Part shown: positions 1 through 7,931 of the stretch, in pieces
How positions within the stretch are numbered: the first letter of the stretch is position 1
Layout of the letters: the number at the start of each line of letters is the position of its first letter
DNA from: CAYJWL01 sp964373855
GTDB lineage: Bacteria > Patescibacteriota > Andersenbacteria > UBA10190
DNA: 34,096 bases
Direction: 5' to 3'
NCBI GenBank assembly: GCA_964373855.1
Contig: CAYJWL010000007.1
Coordinates: forward strand, 1-34,096
The notes under the pieces: generated by a model
What the model was told of the DNA's origin: nothing
What the model saw: only the letters and a program-made list of their open reading frames with translations
Database searches by the model: none
Position numbers and translations under genes: made by a program

Positions 1-260
1 GATTTCTTAAGCAATAACCGCCGAGGACGGGTAGGATCATAACTGGCCGGTGTGTTTTTTGGTTGCCACGGCGGGATGGTTGCGTTTGTTAAATACGCCT
101 GGCTGTTATGGATTGTTACAAATGCACCGCGTAGGCTCATGTGTCCGGCGCGGACTGATTTAACTTCAGTTCCAAGCAGCGCAATTCCGGCCTCGAATGT
201 GTCGATCAGTTGATAATCGAATTTGACCCGTTTGTTGTAGGCAAGTGCTTTCCCTTTCAT
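1..260 (-). CDS. smpB: SsrA-binding protein SmpB (3' end cut by window edge)
   Basis: SmpB binds tmRNA and delivers it to stalled ribosomes for trans-translation. The minus-strand frame from ATG at 260 runs open to base 1 (86 codons). It shows the SmpB signature in order: YNKR near the N-terminus, DTFEAGIALLGTEVKSVRAG around residues 21-39, then MSLRGAFV, and a YDPTRPRRLLLKK block at the cut edge matching the family's DP-RxRKLLL segment. The C-terminal part, including the basic tail, lies outside the window. It is divergent from the cold-shock-domain gene at 387, with the promoter region between them. SmpB is near-universal in bacteria, so retention in a reduced genome is expected. The family assignment is firm; the start is the only ATG upstream of the conserved block. 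Confidence 0.93.
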   Translation of the reverse strand, partial: MKGKALAYNKRVKFDYQLIDTFEAGIALLGTEVKSVRAGHMSLRGAFVTIHNSQAYLTNATIPPWQPKNTPASYDPTRPRRLLLKK

Positions 261-298
261 TCCCTATATACTGCCTTTTTTCCACTCCAAAATCGCCA

Positions 299-325
299 TT
301 GACAATAGCATGATAATAGTATAAT
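299..325 (+). promoter_or_regulatory. Sigma-70-type promoter for the 387-1181 gene
   Basis: TTGACA at 299-304 and TATAAT at 320-325 match both consensus hexamers, with a short 15-nt spacer. An overlapping TAATAT at 322-327 would give 17. The predicted leader is about 55 nt and ends in the AAGGAG site at 373-378. Confidence 0.7.
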
Positions 326-386
326 ATACGCGCCAACCATGGGATTGGCTCATGGGTTTGTAATTTCCAAAAAAGGAGTCAGGACG

Positions 387-1181
387 ATGAACGCCGTTCC
401 GAATTGCGTCAGAGTTCAGTTGTTTGTGAATGAAGAGCCCCGGGATTTTTCCCGGAATGGCTATGTGGGCAGGATCACGGCTGGTGACATCGTCCAAGTC
501 GCTGTTATCATGCCGCGAAAACGGCTTGACCTGCATGTGTTTAGCGCTGATGGCGCCGGACACATTCAGGTAAGAAAGGAGGCAAGAACAGAGAACGGTC
601 AGTCCGATGAAACGCGGACGTATGTGCTCACTGTGCCGACAGGCGCTGACAACCGCGGACAACCTCGGCCCTGTCGGGACAATCGGTTACGGATCTTGCA
701 ACTGTCCCCCACGGGCGAGTATCACCTGTGGGATGTTGGTATCTTCAGCCAGGAAGGATCGTTCTGGCTGATCGGCCTGGAAACCGATGCCGGGCAGTGC
801 TGCTGGGATGGCGCTAACGTGGTGCTTCCACACCGCTGTCGGAGCTGGCCGGAGTTTGAAAGATATGTCGGTAAGCTTGTAAGCAACGCGCTCAACCTGC
901 CGTCAAGCGATTCGTATGAGCCGCCGCAAAGGCCTTATGCCCGGCCAAATCCGGGGGAGGGCATTGTGGAGTGGTTCAATCCGCTCGTTGGCATCGGCGC
1001 CGTGCTTTTGCACGACGGCAAAGATGCCCGCGTGCATTGGACGCAGATAGGCATGCCGGAGCAACCCCGGTTTCTTCTACCGGGGCAGTCGGTCCGGTAC
1101 AAGAATCTTGTGCCGGCTCAACAGACAAACGACCGGTCCACGACTTTCAAGCTCGAACTCAAAGGCGTGGAGGTTCTCTAA
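387..1181 (+). CDS. Hypothetical protein with C-terminal cold-shock-like domain
   Basis: A 264-residue protein. ATG 387 is chosen over the upstream ATG at 339 because AAGGAG lies at 373-378, 8 nt before it. Residues from about 192 to the end resemble a cold-shock (OB-fold) domain. They contain GIVEWFNP, then GIGAVLL in the position of RNP1, then DGKDARVHWTQI in the position of RNP2, and a late GQSVRY strand. This would bind single-stranded nucleic acid. The first 190 residues match nothing I recognise; they contain a hydrophobic 'SFWLIGLETDAGQCCW' stretch and a beta-rich pattern, with no signal peptide. The RNP aromatics are partly lost (GIGAV for GFGFI), so binding may be altered. The gene is a self-contained unit with its own promoter, leader and terminator. 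The cold-shock call is from pattern, without a profile search. Confidence 0.75.
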   Translation: MNAVPNCVRVQLFVNEEPRDFSRNGYVGRITAGDIVQVAVIMPRKRLDLHVFSADGAGHIQVRKEARTENGQSDETRTYVLTVPTGADNRGQPRPCRDNRLRILQLSPTGEYHLWDVGIFSQEGSFWLIGLETDAGQCCWDGANVVLPHRCRSWPEFERYVGKLVSNALNLPSSDSYEPPQRPYARPNPGEGIVEWFNPLVGIGAVLLHDGKDARVHWTQIGMPEQPRFLLPGQSVRYKNLVPAQQTNDRSTTFKLELKGVEVL

Positions 1182-1199
1182 GAGAACAGCCACGACCAC

Positions 1200-1235
1200 A
1201 CCCGTTGCATACAATCCGCAACGGGTCTTTTTTAT
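1200..1235 (+). terminator. Rho-independent terminator after the cold-shock-domain gene
   Basis: A perfect 9-bp stem (1200-1208 with 1218-1226, ACCCGTTGC/GCAACGGGT) has a 9-nt loop and is followed by CTTTTTTATT. It lies 18 nt after the stop codon and 22 nt before the chosen argS start. Confidence 0.88.
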
Positions 1236-1257
1236 TCGTTTTTTCTATCTGACTGCT

Positions 1258-2973
1258 ATGCTGAAGCTAATGATAAATCTTAAAAGAGCTTTAGCGGAAG
1301 ATATCTCTACTGGCATTCAAGAGGCGGTTGAAGCCAAGGAGCTGCCGTTATTGGCCAAGCTGCCGAAGATTGTGGTTGAGCCGACGGAAGATCCGAAGTT
1401 CGGCGACTATGCCTCGCCGGTTGCCCTTCGGCTCGCTCCGCTCGCGCCGGGCAAGCCGATGGAAATTGTCGAAATTGTAGCCAAGCATTTGCCCAAGAAA
1501 GGATATATTGGCGAGTTACAAGCAGCCGAGCCGGGATTTCTTAATATTTGGCTAAGCGACAGCTGGTTGGCTTCCCGTGTTGATGACATATTGGAGAACG
1601 ATCCTCGGCCTGATGTAAATGTTGGCAAAGGCAAGTTGGTTAATCTTGAGTTTGTCTCGGCTAATCCCACCGGACCGCTGACGTTGGGCAACGCGAGAAC
1701 GGCTTTTTCGGCAGATACGCTCGCTAATGTATTCGCCTACACCGGGCATAACGTTACACGCGAATACTATATTAACGACAGCGGCCGGCAGATCGAGCGG
1801 CTGGGAGAATCAGTGCTGCGCCGGATGTTGCAGCAACAAGGCATTAAGGTTAATTTTCCCGAGGAGCTTTATCAAGGCAAATATATTAAAGATATTGCCG
1901 CCACGGTTGCCGAGGAGTTGCAAGAAATAGAAAGGAAAGTTGTGACTGAAGCTCAACTGGTGGACAGCGCTTTTCTAGAGAAAGTAAGTACTAGAGCGGT
2001 GGAGCTGTCGCTGGCTGCCATAAAAAAAGTAGTTGAAGAAGTGCTGCATATCCGTTTTGATGTGTGGGCTTCTGAAAGGGAATTGCGGGGCAGTGGATTG
2101 ATCGAGCAGACTCTCGGTACACTACGCCGCAAGCAGTTAACCTATCAAAAAGATGGCGCGGAATTTTTGCGCACGACTACGTTCGGGGACGATCAAGACA
2201 GAGTCCTGGTAAAAAAAGACGGTCAGTATGCCTACATTGCTCCCGATATCGGCTACCACCAGGGAAAATATCAGCGCAAATTTGATCTCATGTTCACTTT
2301 TCTGGGAGCCGATCATCAGGGACATATCCCCAAGCTCAAAGCGGCGCTGCAGGCGCTGGGAAACGATGTGGGAAAACTGCATTTTGTTGTGGCGCAATGG
2401 GTGACGCTATTACGAGCAGGCCAGCCAATCAAACTGTCCAAGCGGGCAGGAGAAGTGTACGGCCCGCAGGATTTAATCAAAGAGATTGGCTACGATGCCG
2501 CGCGTTTCTTCATGGTTCAGCACAGTTTAAGCAACCATATGCTGCTCGATCTTGATTTAGCCAAGGAGCGAAGTGAGCGCAACCCTGTTTACTATGTCCA
2601 GTATGCCTATGTGCGGCTGCAATCCATTCTGCGTAAAGCCCAGGAGGCGGGGCTAATCGATAGTCTTGATCAGCCGGTACAAGTTGTCGGCACACTCAAG
2701 CTCACCGAGCCGGCAGAATTCGCGCTGCTGCGGGCGATGTTCCATCTGCCGGAGGTGGTTGAAGACATTGCCCGCAGCTTCGAAATCCATCGGCTGCCGT
2801 ATTATGCGCATCAGGTAAGCAAGGCTGTTCATATTTTTTACAAAAATGTGCCGGTACTGGCTGTTGAGGATGAGCAGACTAAGTCCGCGCGATTGCAACT
2901 GGTCCAAGCCGCACGGAAAGTACTGGGAGAAGCGCTTGATCTGCTCGGAATTTCCAAACCGGATGTGATGTAG
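1258..2973 (+). CDS. argS: Arginyl-tRNA synthetase
   Basis: Class I synthetase that charges tRNA-Arg with arginine in the cytosol. The reading frame stays open upstream, but a start at ATG 1258 gives 571 residues, normal for ArgS, and keeps the upstream terminator out of the gene. An Arg_N domain (residues about 6-100) is followed by the catalytic core with SANPTGP at 134-140. The HIGH-equivalent reads TLGN (142-145) instead of HVGH, so both histidines are absent. The KMSKS region reads KLSKRAG. The DALR anticodon-binding domain begins near NPVYYVQYAYVRLQS. There is no clear Shine-Dalgarno site. The next gene starts 115 nt downstream. TLGN-type motifs are, to my recollection, seen in other CPR ArgS proteins, so this is probably lineage-typical and active. 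Confidence 0.95.
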   Translation: MLKLMINLKRALAEDISTGIQEAVEAKELPLLAKLPKIVVEPTEDPKFGDYASPVALRLAPLAPGKPMEIVEIVAKHLPKKGYIGELQAAEPGFLNIWLSDSWLASRVDDILENDPRPDVNVGKGKLVNLEFVSANPTGPLTLGNARTAFSADTLANVFAYTGHNVTREYYINDSGRQIERLGESVLRRMLQQQGIKVNFPEELYQGKYIKDIAATVAEELQEIERKVVTEAQLVDSAFLEKVSTRAVELSLAAIKKVVEEVLHIRFDVWASERELRGSGLIEQTLGTLRRKQLTYQKDGAEFLRTTTFGDDQDRVLVKKDGQYAYIAPDIGYHQGKYQRKFDLMFTFLGADHQGHIPKLKAALQALGNDVGKLHFVVAQWVTLLRAGQPIKLSKRAGEVYGPQDLIKEIGYDAARFFMVQHSLSNHMLLDLDLAKERSERNPVYYVQYAYVRLQSILRKAQEAGLIDSLDQPVQVVGTLKLTEPAEFALLRAMFHLPEVVEDIARSFEIHRLPYYAHQVSKAVHIFYKNVPVLAVEDEQTKSARLQLVQAARKVLGEALDLLGISKPDVM

Positions 2974-2979
2974 AGGGAG

Positions 2980-3082
2980 AGAAATCAGAAGTTGGAAATT
3001 AGAAAATAGTTTATTGTAATTATGGGAGAGGAATGGTAGGATATACATCCAATTTCCAGTTCCTAATTTCTTAATTTCTATT
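2980..3082. repeat. A/T-rich imperfect inverted repeat between argS and the GT gene
   Basis: The segment around 2980-3005 and the reverse complement of about 3050-3075 agree at roughly 17 of 22 positions (GAAAT-AG-A-TGGAAATT pattern), and two of the differences would form G-U pairs. Similar GAAATCAGAAA text recurs at the end of glyS (about 13470-13496). It may be a dispersed intergenic repeat or a weak terminator; there is no clean U-tract. Confidence 0.4.
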
Positions 3083-3088
3083 TCTTTC

Positions 3089-3742
3089 ATGAAGATAGGC
3101 ATTGACGCTCACATTATTCTCCCCAAACACAAGCGCTATGATCCGCGGATCGCGCGGTATACGGAAAATCTCATAAAACACCTGCTGGAAGCTGACAGAG
3201 AAAAGAAGCACAGCTGGGTTTTGTTCTTTGATCATCGCATGAAAAATACCAAGCGGTTTGCCGGGCCGAATGTTATCATCAAACATTTTCCTTTTGTCTA
3301 CTACCGAAAATATCTGCCGGTGGTATATTCGCATATGCTGATCTCGTCTTATTTAACGGCGGCCCGCCTGGATATTTTCCATTCTCCCGAGGGTCTTATT
3401 CCGTTCCTCTATCCCGGCAAAATCGTTACCTCGTTTCATTATGTGCCGACCGGAAAAACAGAAAGTAACATCTTTGTCCGGACATTTATGCTCGGCGCGC
3501 GCATGGCGTTCGCCCGGCTCTGCAAGCGGGCCAGAAGGATTATTGTAAACCGGCGCAGCGATAAGGCGATTCTTGTACAGGAGCATGGATATCCGGCGGA
3601 CAGGGTTGTTGTGATGGAAGAGGAGGACTTGGAGCGCGTGGACTGGCCGAAACGGGTCCGGCAGCTGATGAAGGTGTATGAAGAGATAACGGCAAAAAAG
3701 TCGCCAAAAATGAAAGCTAACGCTGCGGCAAAAAAGCCATAA
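3089..3742 (+). CDS. Truncated GT4-type glycosyltransferase (N-terminal domain only)
   Basis: A 217-residue protein. It begins like a GT-B/GT4 glycosyltransferase: MKIGIDAH, then RIARYTENLIKHLLEAD, then LDIFHSPEGLIPFLYPGKIVTSFHYVP, then RARRIIVNRRSDKAILVQEHG. The family is usually about 350-400 residues. Here the sequence jumps from the interdomain region straight to DWPKRVRQLMKVYEE, which resembles the last helix of GT4 enzymes (normally after the second Rossmann domain). The nucleotide-sugar-binding domain with its EX7E motif is therefore missing, and catalysis is unlikely. The C-terminal 20 residues are a lysine/alanine-rich tail. It could be a decaying gene or a retained single-domain accessory protein; the frame is intact. 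No operon partner makes sugars nearby. Confidence 0.7.
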   Translation: MKIGIDAHIILPKHKRYDPRIARYTENLIKHLLEADREKKHSWVLFFDHRMKNTKRFAGPNVIIKHFPFVYYRKYLPVVYSHMLISSYLTAARLDIFHSPEGLIPFLYPGKIVTSFHYVPTGKTESNIFVRTFMLGARMAFARLCKRARRIIVNRRSDKAILVQEHGYPADRVVVMEEEDLERVDWPKRVRQLMKVYEEITAKKSPKMKANAAAKKP

Positions 3743-3789
3743 AATTACCCCGAGCATGCACTCTTCGCTTCGTCGAGGAGAGGGTCGTT

Positions 3790-3795
3790 TATAAT
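3790..3795 (+). promoter_or_regulatory. Candidate -10 box upstream of ileS
   Basis: TATAAT at 3790-3795, with only weak -35 similarity (TTCGCT/CTTCGT near 3765-3773). A second candidate, TATGCT at 3912-3917, lies exactly 6 nt before the preferred ileS ATG. Confidence 0.4.
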
Positions 3796-3923
3796 TTCCG
3801 CCCACAGTTTTCTCTCCGAGCCGCTGTCATTCGATTCAAGAATCTGGAGCGCATGCTGCAGGTGTTTTTCTGACTATGAATTGTCAATTGCTCTGCCAGA
3901 GAGGAAGCAGCTATGCTGCATAT

Positions 3924-6893
3924 ATGTCGAAGCAAGAACATCAAGGTAATTTCCGTGAGGTTGCCCCGATGGTAGACAGCGACGCATTGGAACAGGAAAT
4001 TTTGGATTTTTGGGAGAGAGAAAAGATTTTTGCCAAGTCGCTGGAGCAGAATAAAGATAAGCAGCCGTTTGTTTTTTATGACGGGCCGCCATACGCCACG
4101 GGCAAGCCGCACTACGGACATATTCTGCAGTCGTCAATTAAAGATACGGTACTGCGGTATAAAACGATGCAGGGATATTATGTACCGCGTAGAGTTGGGT
4201 GGGATTGCCATGGCTTGCCGGTGGAAACTCTGGTTGAAAAAGAGCTGGGCATCACGTCAAAGCGCGAAATCGAGAAGGATATAGAGGGGTTTAACAAAAA
4301 ATGCCGGGAAACAGTCTATCGCTACGTTGATGTGTTTACAAATACGCTGCAGCGTATCGGCCGGTGGGCGGATTACGACAACGCCTATGCCACGCTCGAT
4401 CGGGATTATATGGAATCGGAATGGTGGGTATTTAAACAGCTTTGGGAGCAGGAGCTGATATATAAGGATTTTCGCTCCACCCCCTACTGCATCCGCTGCG
4501 CTACGCCGCTTTCGAATTGGGAGCTGGGGATGGGATACAAGGAAAAAACGGATACGGCGGTGTACGTATTGATAAGCGTAAAGCGTAAAGAGAAAAGCAA
4601 AAAAGAAGGTAAGCCGCTATACCTTATGATCTGGACGACTACGCCATGGACACTTCCGGGTAATGCGGCGGTGGCGATCAGTCCGGAACTGGAATACGTC
4701 ACGGTTGATCACGGCGGAAAACGTATCGTTGTCGCTAAGGACCGCGTGGCGGCTGTATGCGGCAAGGAAGCCGCTGTTCAAGCAACCTGGAAAACAGACG
4801 ATTTGTTGCAGCTCACATATGAGCCGCTATTCGATGTAGCTGTGCCGGCAAAGACGCGGGAACAAGCATACCGTGTTGTTGCCGGAGAGCACGTTACAGC
4901 GCAGGAGGGAACCGGCCTGGTTCACATTGCGCCGGCCTTCGGCGAGGAAGATTTTCAGATCGGCGCTGCCCATGGCCTGCCGACCCTGCGTACGGTAGAC
5001 CCCTTGGGCAATTTTACCGATGATGTCCCGCTTTGGGCGGGCGAGAATATCTTCACATCGAACGGCAAAATTGTTTCTTACCTTGAAGAACACGGGTTGC
5101 TATTCAAGCGGGAGAATTATATCCACAGTTATCCTTTTTGCTGGCGCTGCGATACGCCGCTCATTTACTACGCGCTCGACACCTGGTTTATCAAAGTCAC
5201 GGCGCTTAAGCAGGCAATGCTGGAGAACAACGAACAGATTTCCTGGATACCGGAGCATATCAAGCATGGACGATTTGCGAAAGGCATTGAATCGGCTCCG
5301 GACTGGGCGGTGTCGCGCAACCGATTTTGGAGCGTGCCAATCCCGATATGGGATTGCGATTCGTGCGGGGAACGGGCGGTAATCGGGAGCCTGGCAGAAC
5401 TTCAGAAGCGATCCGGTGCAACCGACGATCAAGTGGTTGATATCCACCGTCCCTACGTAGATACGTTGTCCTGGCCATGCACCAAGTGCGGCGGTGTGAT
5501 GAAACGGGTAGCGGAAGTGCTCGATGTCTGGTTTGATTCCGGCGCCATGCCCTACAGCCAGTGGCACTATCCATTTGAGAAAAAAGAGTTTGTTGCCAAA
5601 ACTTTTCCGGCCGATTTGATCGTGGAAAGCATTGAGATGACCCGTGCCTGGTTTTTCTTTCTTCATGTCCTGGCCGCGGCTTTAACCAGAACTGACACTG
5701 GGTTGGGCCAGCACAAACCGGCATTTGCGAGCGCGATTGCCTCCGGCCTGATATTTGCCGAAGACGGCCAAAAACTTTCCAAAAAAATGAAAAATTATCC
5801 GGAACCCGAGCCCATCATTCAAAAGTACGGTGCTGATGTCCTGCGTTTGTATCTGCTCAGCAGCACCAGTCTGGGCGAGCCTTACCGTTTTTTAGAAAAG
5901 GACGTAAGGCAGCTCCGGCAAAATACGTATATGCGCCTGTGGAATGTCTACAGTTTTTTCACCCGTTATGCCAATGTCCGCCTTTGGCAGCCCGACAGGC
6001 TGCCAGCCAGCCAGAATCTTTTAGATCTGTGGATTGGAGCCCGAACAAAACAGTTGGAGGCGGAAGTAATTGAACACACTAACAAATTTCACGTGGATAT
6101 TGCCTCCCGCCTTTTCATTCCGTTCGTTGATGACCTAAGCAACTGGTATGTGCGGCGGTCGCGTGTCCGCTTCCAACACAACGCAGCCGATAAAGATGTT
6201 AGAGAGGCGTTTAGTACTTTGTATAGCGTTTTGGTGCGAGTCAGTAAGCTGCTGGCCCCTTTTATGCCATTTGCCGCCGAGGAAATATATCGGAATTTAA
6301 CTCAAGAACAATCAGTCCATCTGGCCACGCTGATTGAGCCGCCTCCGCTTTCGGGTGAGGAGTCTGATCTGCTTCAGGCAATGGCGCGCGCGCGAGCGGT
6401 TGTCACAACGGGGCTGTCGCTTCGAGCCAAGGCGCACATCAAGGTCCGACAACCGCTCTCAACCTTACTAATCGCATCTGAAAAATTATCAGAGGAGCTA
6501 GTTGAGATGATCAGAGATGAGGTAAATGTAAAGGAAGTTTCATTTGGGCCGGTGCCGAAGCAGGAAGGGTATGTGAAGTCTGAAGAGGATGGGCCGGTCC
6601 AGGCGGCGATTGATATTAAGATAAGCTCCGAGCTGGCCGAGGAAGGGCTGGTGCGTGAGGTTATCCGACAGGGGCAGAGGCTGCGGCGTGAGGCAGGATT
6701 TAAGCTTGACGATCGGATCAGGTTCATTGTGCGCTCGGGCGATGCAAAGACGAATGATATGCTGGATAAACATAGAGCGGAAATACAGCAAGCCCTGCAG
6801 GCAGATGAGGTGCTTGAGGGCGGGAAGGAAGATGCCGGCCAAGACATTCAGCTTGGAGATAACAAGGTACACTTGGGGGTATGCAAGAGCTGA
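3924..6893 (+). CDS. ileS: Isoleucyl-tRNA synthetase (type 2, eukaryote-like)
   Basis: Class I synthetase charging tRNA-Ile. From ATG 3924 it has 989 residues. An in-frame ATG at 3876 adds 16 residues without family similarity and has no better ribosome site. The HIGH motif is HYGH (63-66, in GPPYATGKPHYGH). A CP1 editing domain carries WTTTPWTLPGN, and zinc-type CxxC pairs occur (CDSCGE, CTKCGG). KMSKS reads KLSKK (617-621) in DGQKLSKKMKNYPEP. The KxSKxxKNYP form is typical of the IleS2 lineage shared with eukaryotes, which is often less sensitive to mupirocin; that last point is family knowledge, not shown here. A C-terminal anticodon domain ends at the TGA at 6891. About 180 nt of leader precede the start, and no T-box signature (AGGGTGG) is visible there. 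Confidence 0.96.
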   Translation: MSKQEHQGNFREVAPMVDSDALEQEILDFWEREKIFAKSLEQNKDKQPFVFYDGPPYATGKPHYGHILQSSIKDTVLRYKTMQGYYVPRRVGWDCHGLPVETLVEKELGITSKREIEKDIEGFNKKCRETVYRYVDVFTNTLQRIGRWADYDNAYATLDRDYMESEWWVFKQLWEQELIYKDFRSTPYCIRCATPLSNWELGMGYKEKTDTAVYVLISVKRKEKSKKEGKPLYLMIWTTTPWTLPGNAAVAISPELEYVTVDHGGKRIVVAKDRVAAVCGKEAAVQATWKTDDLLQLTYEPLFDVAVPAKTREQAYRVVAGEHVTAQEGTGLVHIAPAFGEEDFQIGAAHGLPTLRTVDPLGNFTDDVPLWAGENIFTSNGKIVSYLEEHGLLFKRENYIHSYPFCWRCDTPLIYYALDTWFIKVTALKQAMLENNEQISWIPEHIKHGRFAKGIESAPDWAVSRNRFWSVPIPIWDCDSCGERAVIGSLAELQKRSGATDDQVVDIHRPYVDTLSWPCTKCGGVMKRVAEVLDVWFDSGAMPYSQWHYPFEKKEFVAKTFPADLIVESIEMTRAWFFFLHVLAAALTRTDTGLGQHKPAFASAIASGLIFAEDGQKLSKKMKNYPEPEPIIQKYGADVLRLYLLSSTSLGEPYRFLEKDVRQLRQNTYMRLWNVYSFFTRYANVRLWQPDRLPASQNLLDLWIGARTKQLEAEVIEHTNKFHVDIASRLFIPFVDDLSNWYVRRSRVRFQHNAADKDVREAFSTLYSVLVRVSKLLAPFMPFAAEEIYRNLTQEQSVHLATLIEPPPLSGEESDLLQAMARARAVVTTGLSLRAKAHIKVRQPLSTLLIASEKLSEELVEMIRDEVNVKEVSFGPVPKQEGYVKSEEDGPVQAAIDIKISSELAEEGLVREVIRQGQRLRREAGFKLDDRIRFIVRSGDAKTNDMLDKHRAEIQQALQADEVLEGGKEDAGQDIQLGDNKVHLGVCKS

Positions 6894-6975
6894 TGCGGCA
6901 CAATTTAGATATAAGGGAAGGACGGTTGCATTATGGGTCTACGCTGAACAGGCACGTCATGTGCGCGGCTTCTTA

Positions 6976-7056
6976 AGAGCTTTTTGGCGGGGTTCACAAA
7001 CAGCCGCCGGGACGAAAAGCTCGAGGTTTCTCCAAGCCCCGCCCCGCGAAGCGGGG
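6976..7056 (+). other. Structured intergenic region between ileS and recO
   Basis: The 272-nt gap holds two hairpins. The first (about 6976-7023) pairs GAGCTTTT with AAAAGCTC and GGCGG with CCGCC around a 13-nt loop. The second (7042-7056) is a perfect CCCCGC/GCGGGG stem with a GAA loop. The first has a T-run inside its 5' arm, not after it, so neither is a textbook terminator. The stem of the second recurs at 16605-16620 with a different loop. Confidence 0.5.
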
Positions 7057-7150
7057 AGAATGAGTGAATATGACGAGTCTGGGCGTGGTTTAGGAACTCG
7101 GATGTCCAATGTATTCCGATGTATAAAGAAATGATCGAATCCGTGCCAGC

Positions 7151-7159
7151 TGGTATACT
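7151..7159 (+). promoter_or_regulatory. Extended -10 promoter giving leaderless recO
   Basis: TGG TATACT (hexamer 7154-7159) lies exactly 6 nt before the ATG at 7166. Transcription would begin at or within a base or two of the start codon. No Shine-Dalgarno site is present. Confidence 0.55.
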
Positions 7160-7165
7160 GATGAG

Positions 7166-7915
7166 ATGATTAAGCGCCAGAAGGTTGATGCGCTCGTCTT
7201 ATCGCGCCGCCACGCCGGCGAGGCCGATCGGGTGGTGACTTTTTTTACGAGAGAACATGGCTTGATTAAGGCGGTGGCGAAAGGCGTGCGAAAAATTCCC
7301 TCGCAGCGCGGGGGTCATCTGGAGCCGTATACAAAGGTGCTAGCGCTTCTGGCCGAGAGCCGAGCGGGCGTATACGTGGGCGCTGTGGAGACACAGGAAT
7401 ATTTTGCTGATTTGCGAGCTCACGCACAGGCTCTGCATCATGCCCGCAATATCAGTATAGTGATACGCCATCTTTTTAGTGAACTTGATCCCCAGCCTCA
7501 CCTGTACGACGGGCTGCTTGACGCTTGGGGGAAATTGCCGGTGCTTGATGCGGCCAAGCAAAGGTTGCTGGAAGGCGGCATGATTGTTATGGCACTGCGA
7601 CAAGCCGGGGTGCTGCCCGAGTTGCGCGCCTGCCAGATTTGCCGGGTGACCAAGCCGCGTGAATCTGTTGTGCTTGACGCGGTCGGGGAAGGCTGGCGTT
7701 GCTTGACTTGCCATTCTGGCTGGCAAGGAACTAGGTTTTCCTTATCTCCGCGCCTCCTGCAGGCAGCGCGTTTTATGGCTGCCCGTCCGCATCATGCTTA
7801 CCTTTTGCATATGGCCGAGGAGGAAACCGAGCAGTTGCTGGATACGTTACGGCAGTGTGCAGCCGATGTTATTGAACGGTCGAATCGCTGGCAGATGAGC
7901 CAAGTGGCCTTTTAG
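7166..7915 (+). CDS. recO: DNA repair protein RecO
   Basis: RecO anneals SSB-coated DNA and helps load RecA in the RecFOR pathway. The 249-residue length is normal. The N-terminal OB-fold starts with KVDALVLSRRHAGEADRVVTFFTREHGLIKAVAKGVRK, the typical RecO opening. A helical middle and a C-terminal zinc-finger region follow, with CQIC and CLTC about 38 residues apart. A short gap of 16 nt leads to the DUF11-type gene, suggesting co-transcription. ATG 7166 is supported by the conserved N-terminus and the adjacent promoter. Confidence 0.93.
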   Translation: MIKRQKVDALVLSRRHAGEADRVVTFFTREHGLIKAVAKGVRKIPSQRGGHLEPYTKVLALLAESRAGVYVGAVETQEYFADLRAHAQALHHARNISIVIRHLFSELDPQPHLYDGLLDAWGKLPVLDAAKQRLLEGGMIVMALRQAGVLPELRACQICRVTKPRESVVLDAVGEGWRCLTCHSGWQGTRFSLSPRLLQAARFMAARPHHAYLLHMAEEETEQLLDTLRQCAADVIERSNRWQMSQVAF

Positions 7916-7931
7916 TTTTTTTGGGTTACAT

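Noticed and set aside
264..662. 132-residue minus-strand ORF
   Set aside because: It lies antisense to the cold-shock-domain gene, crosses its promoter and has no family-like sequence; it is a shadow frame.
3743..3923. T-box riboswitch before ileS
   Set aside because: No AGGGTGG antiterminator sequence, no specifier loop and no terminator could be found.
5100..5724. Long minus-strand ORFs within ileS
   Set aside because: They are antisense to conserved synthetase motifs and have no ribosome site; they arise from codon bias.
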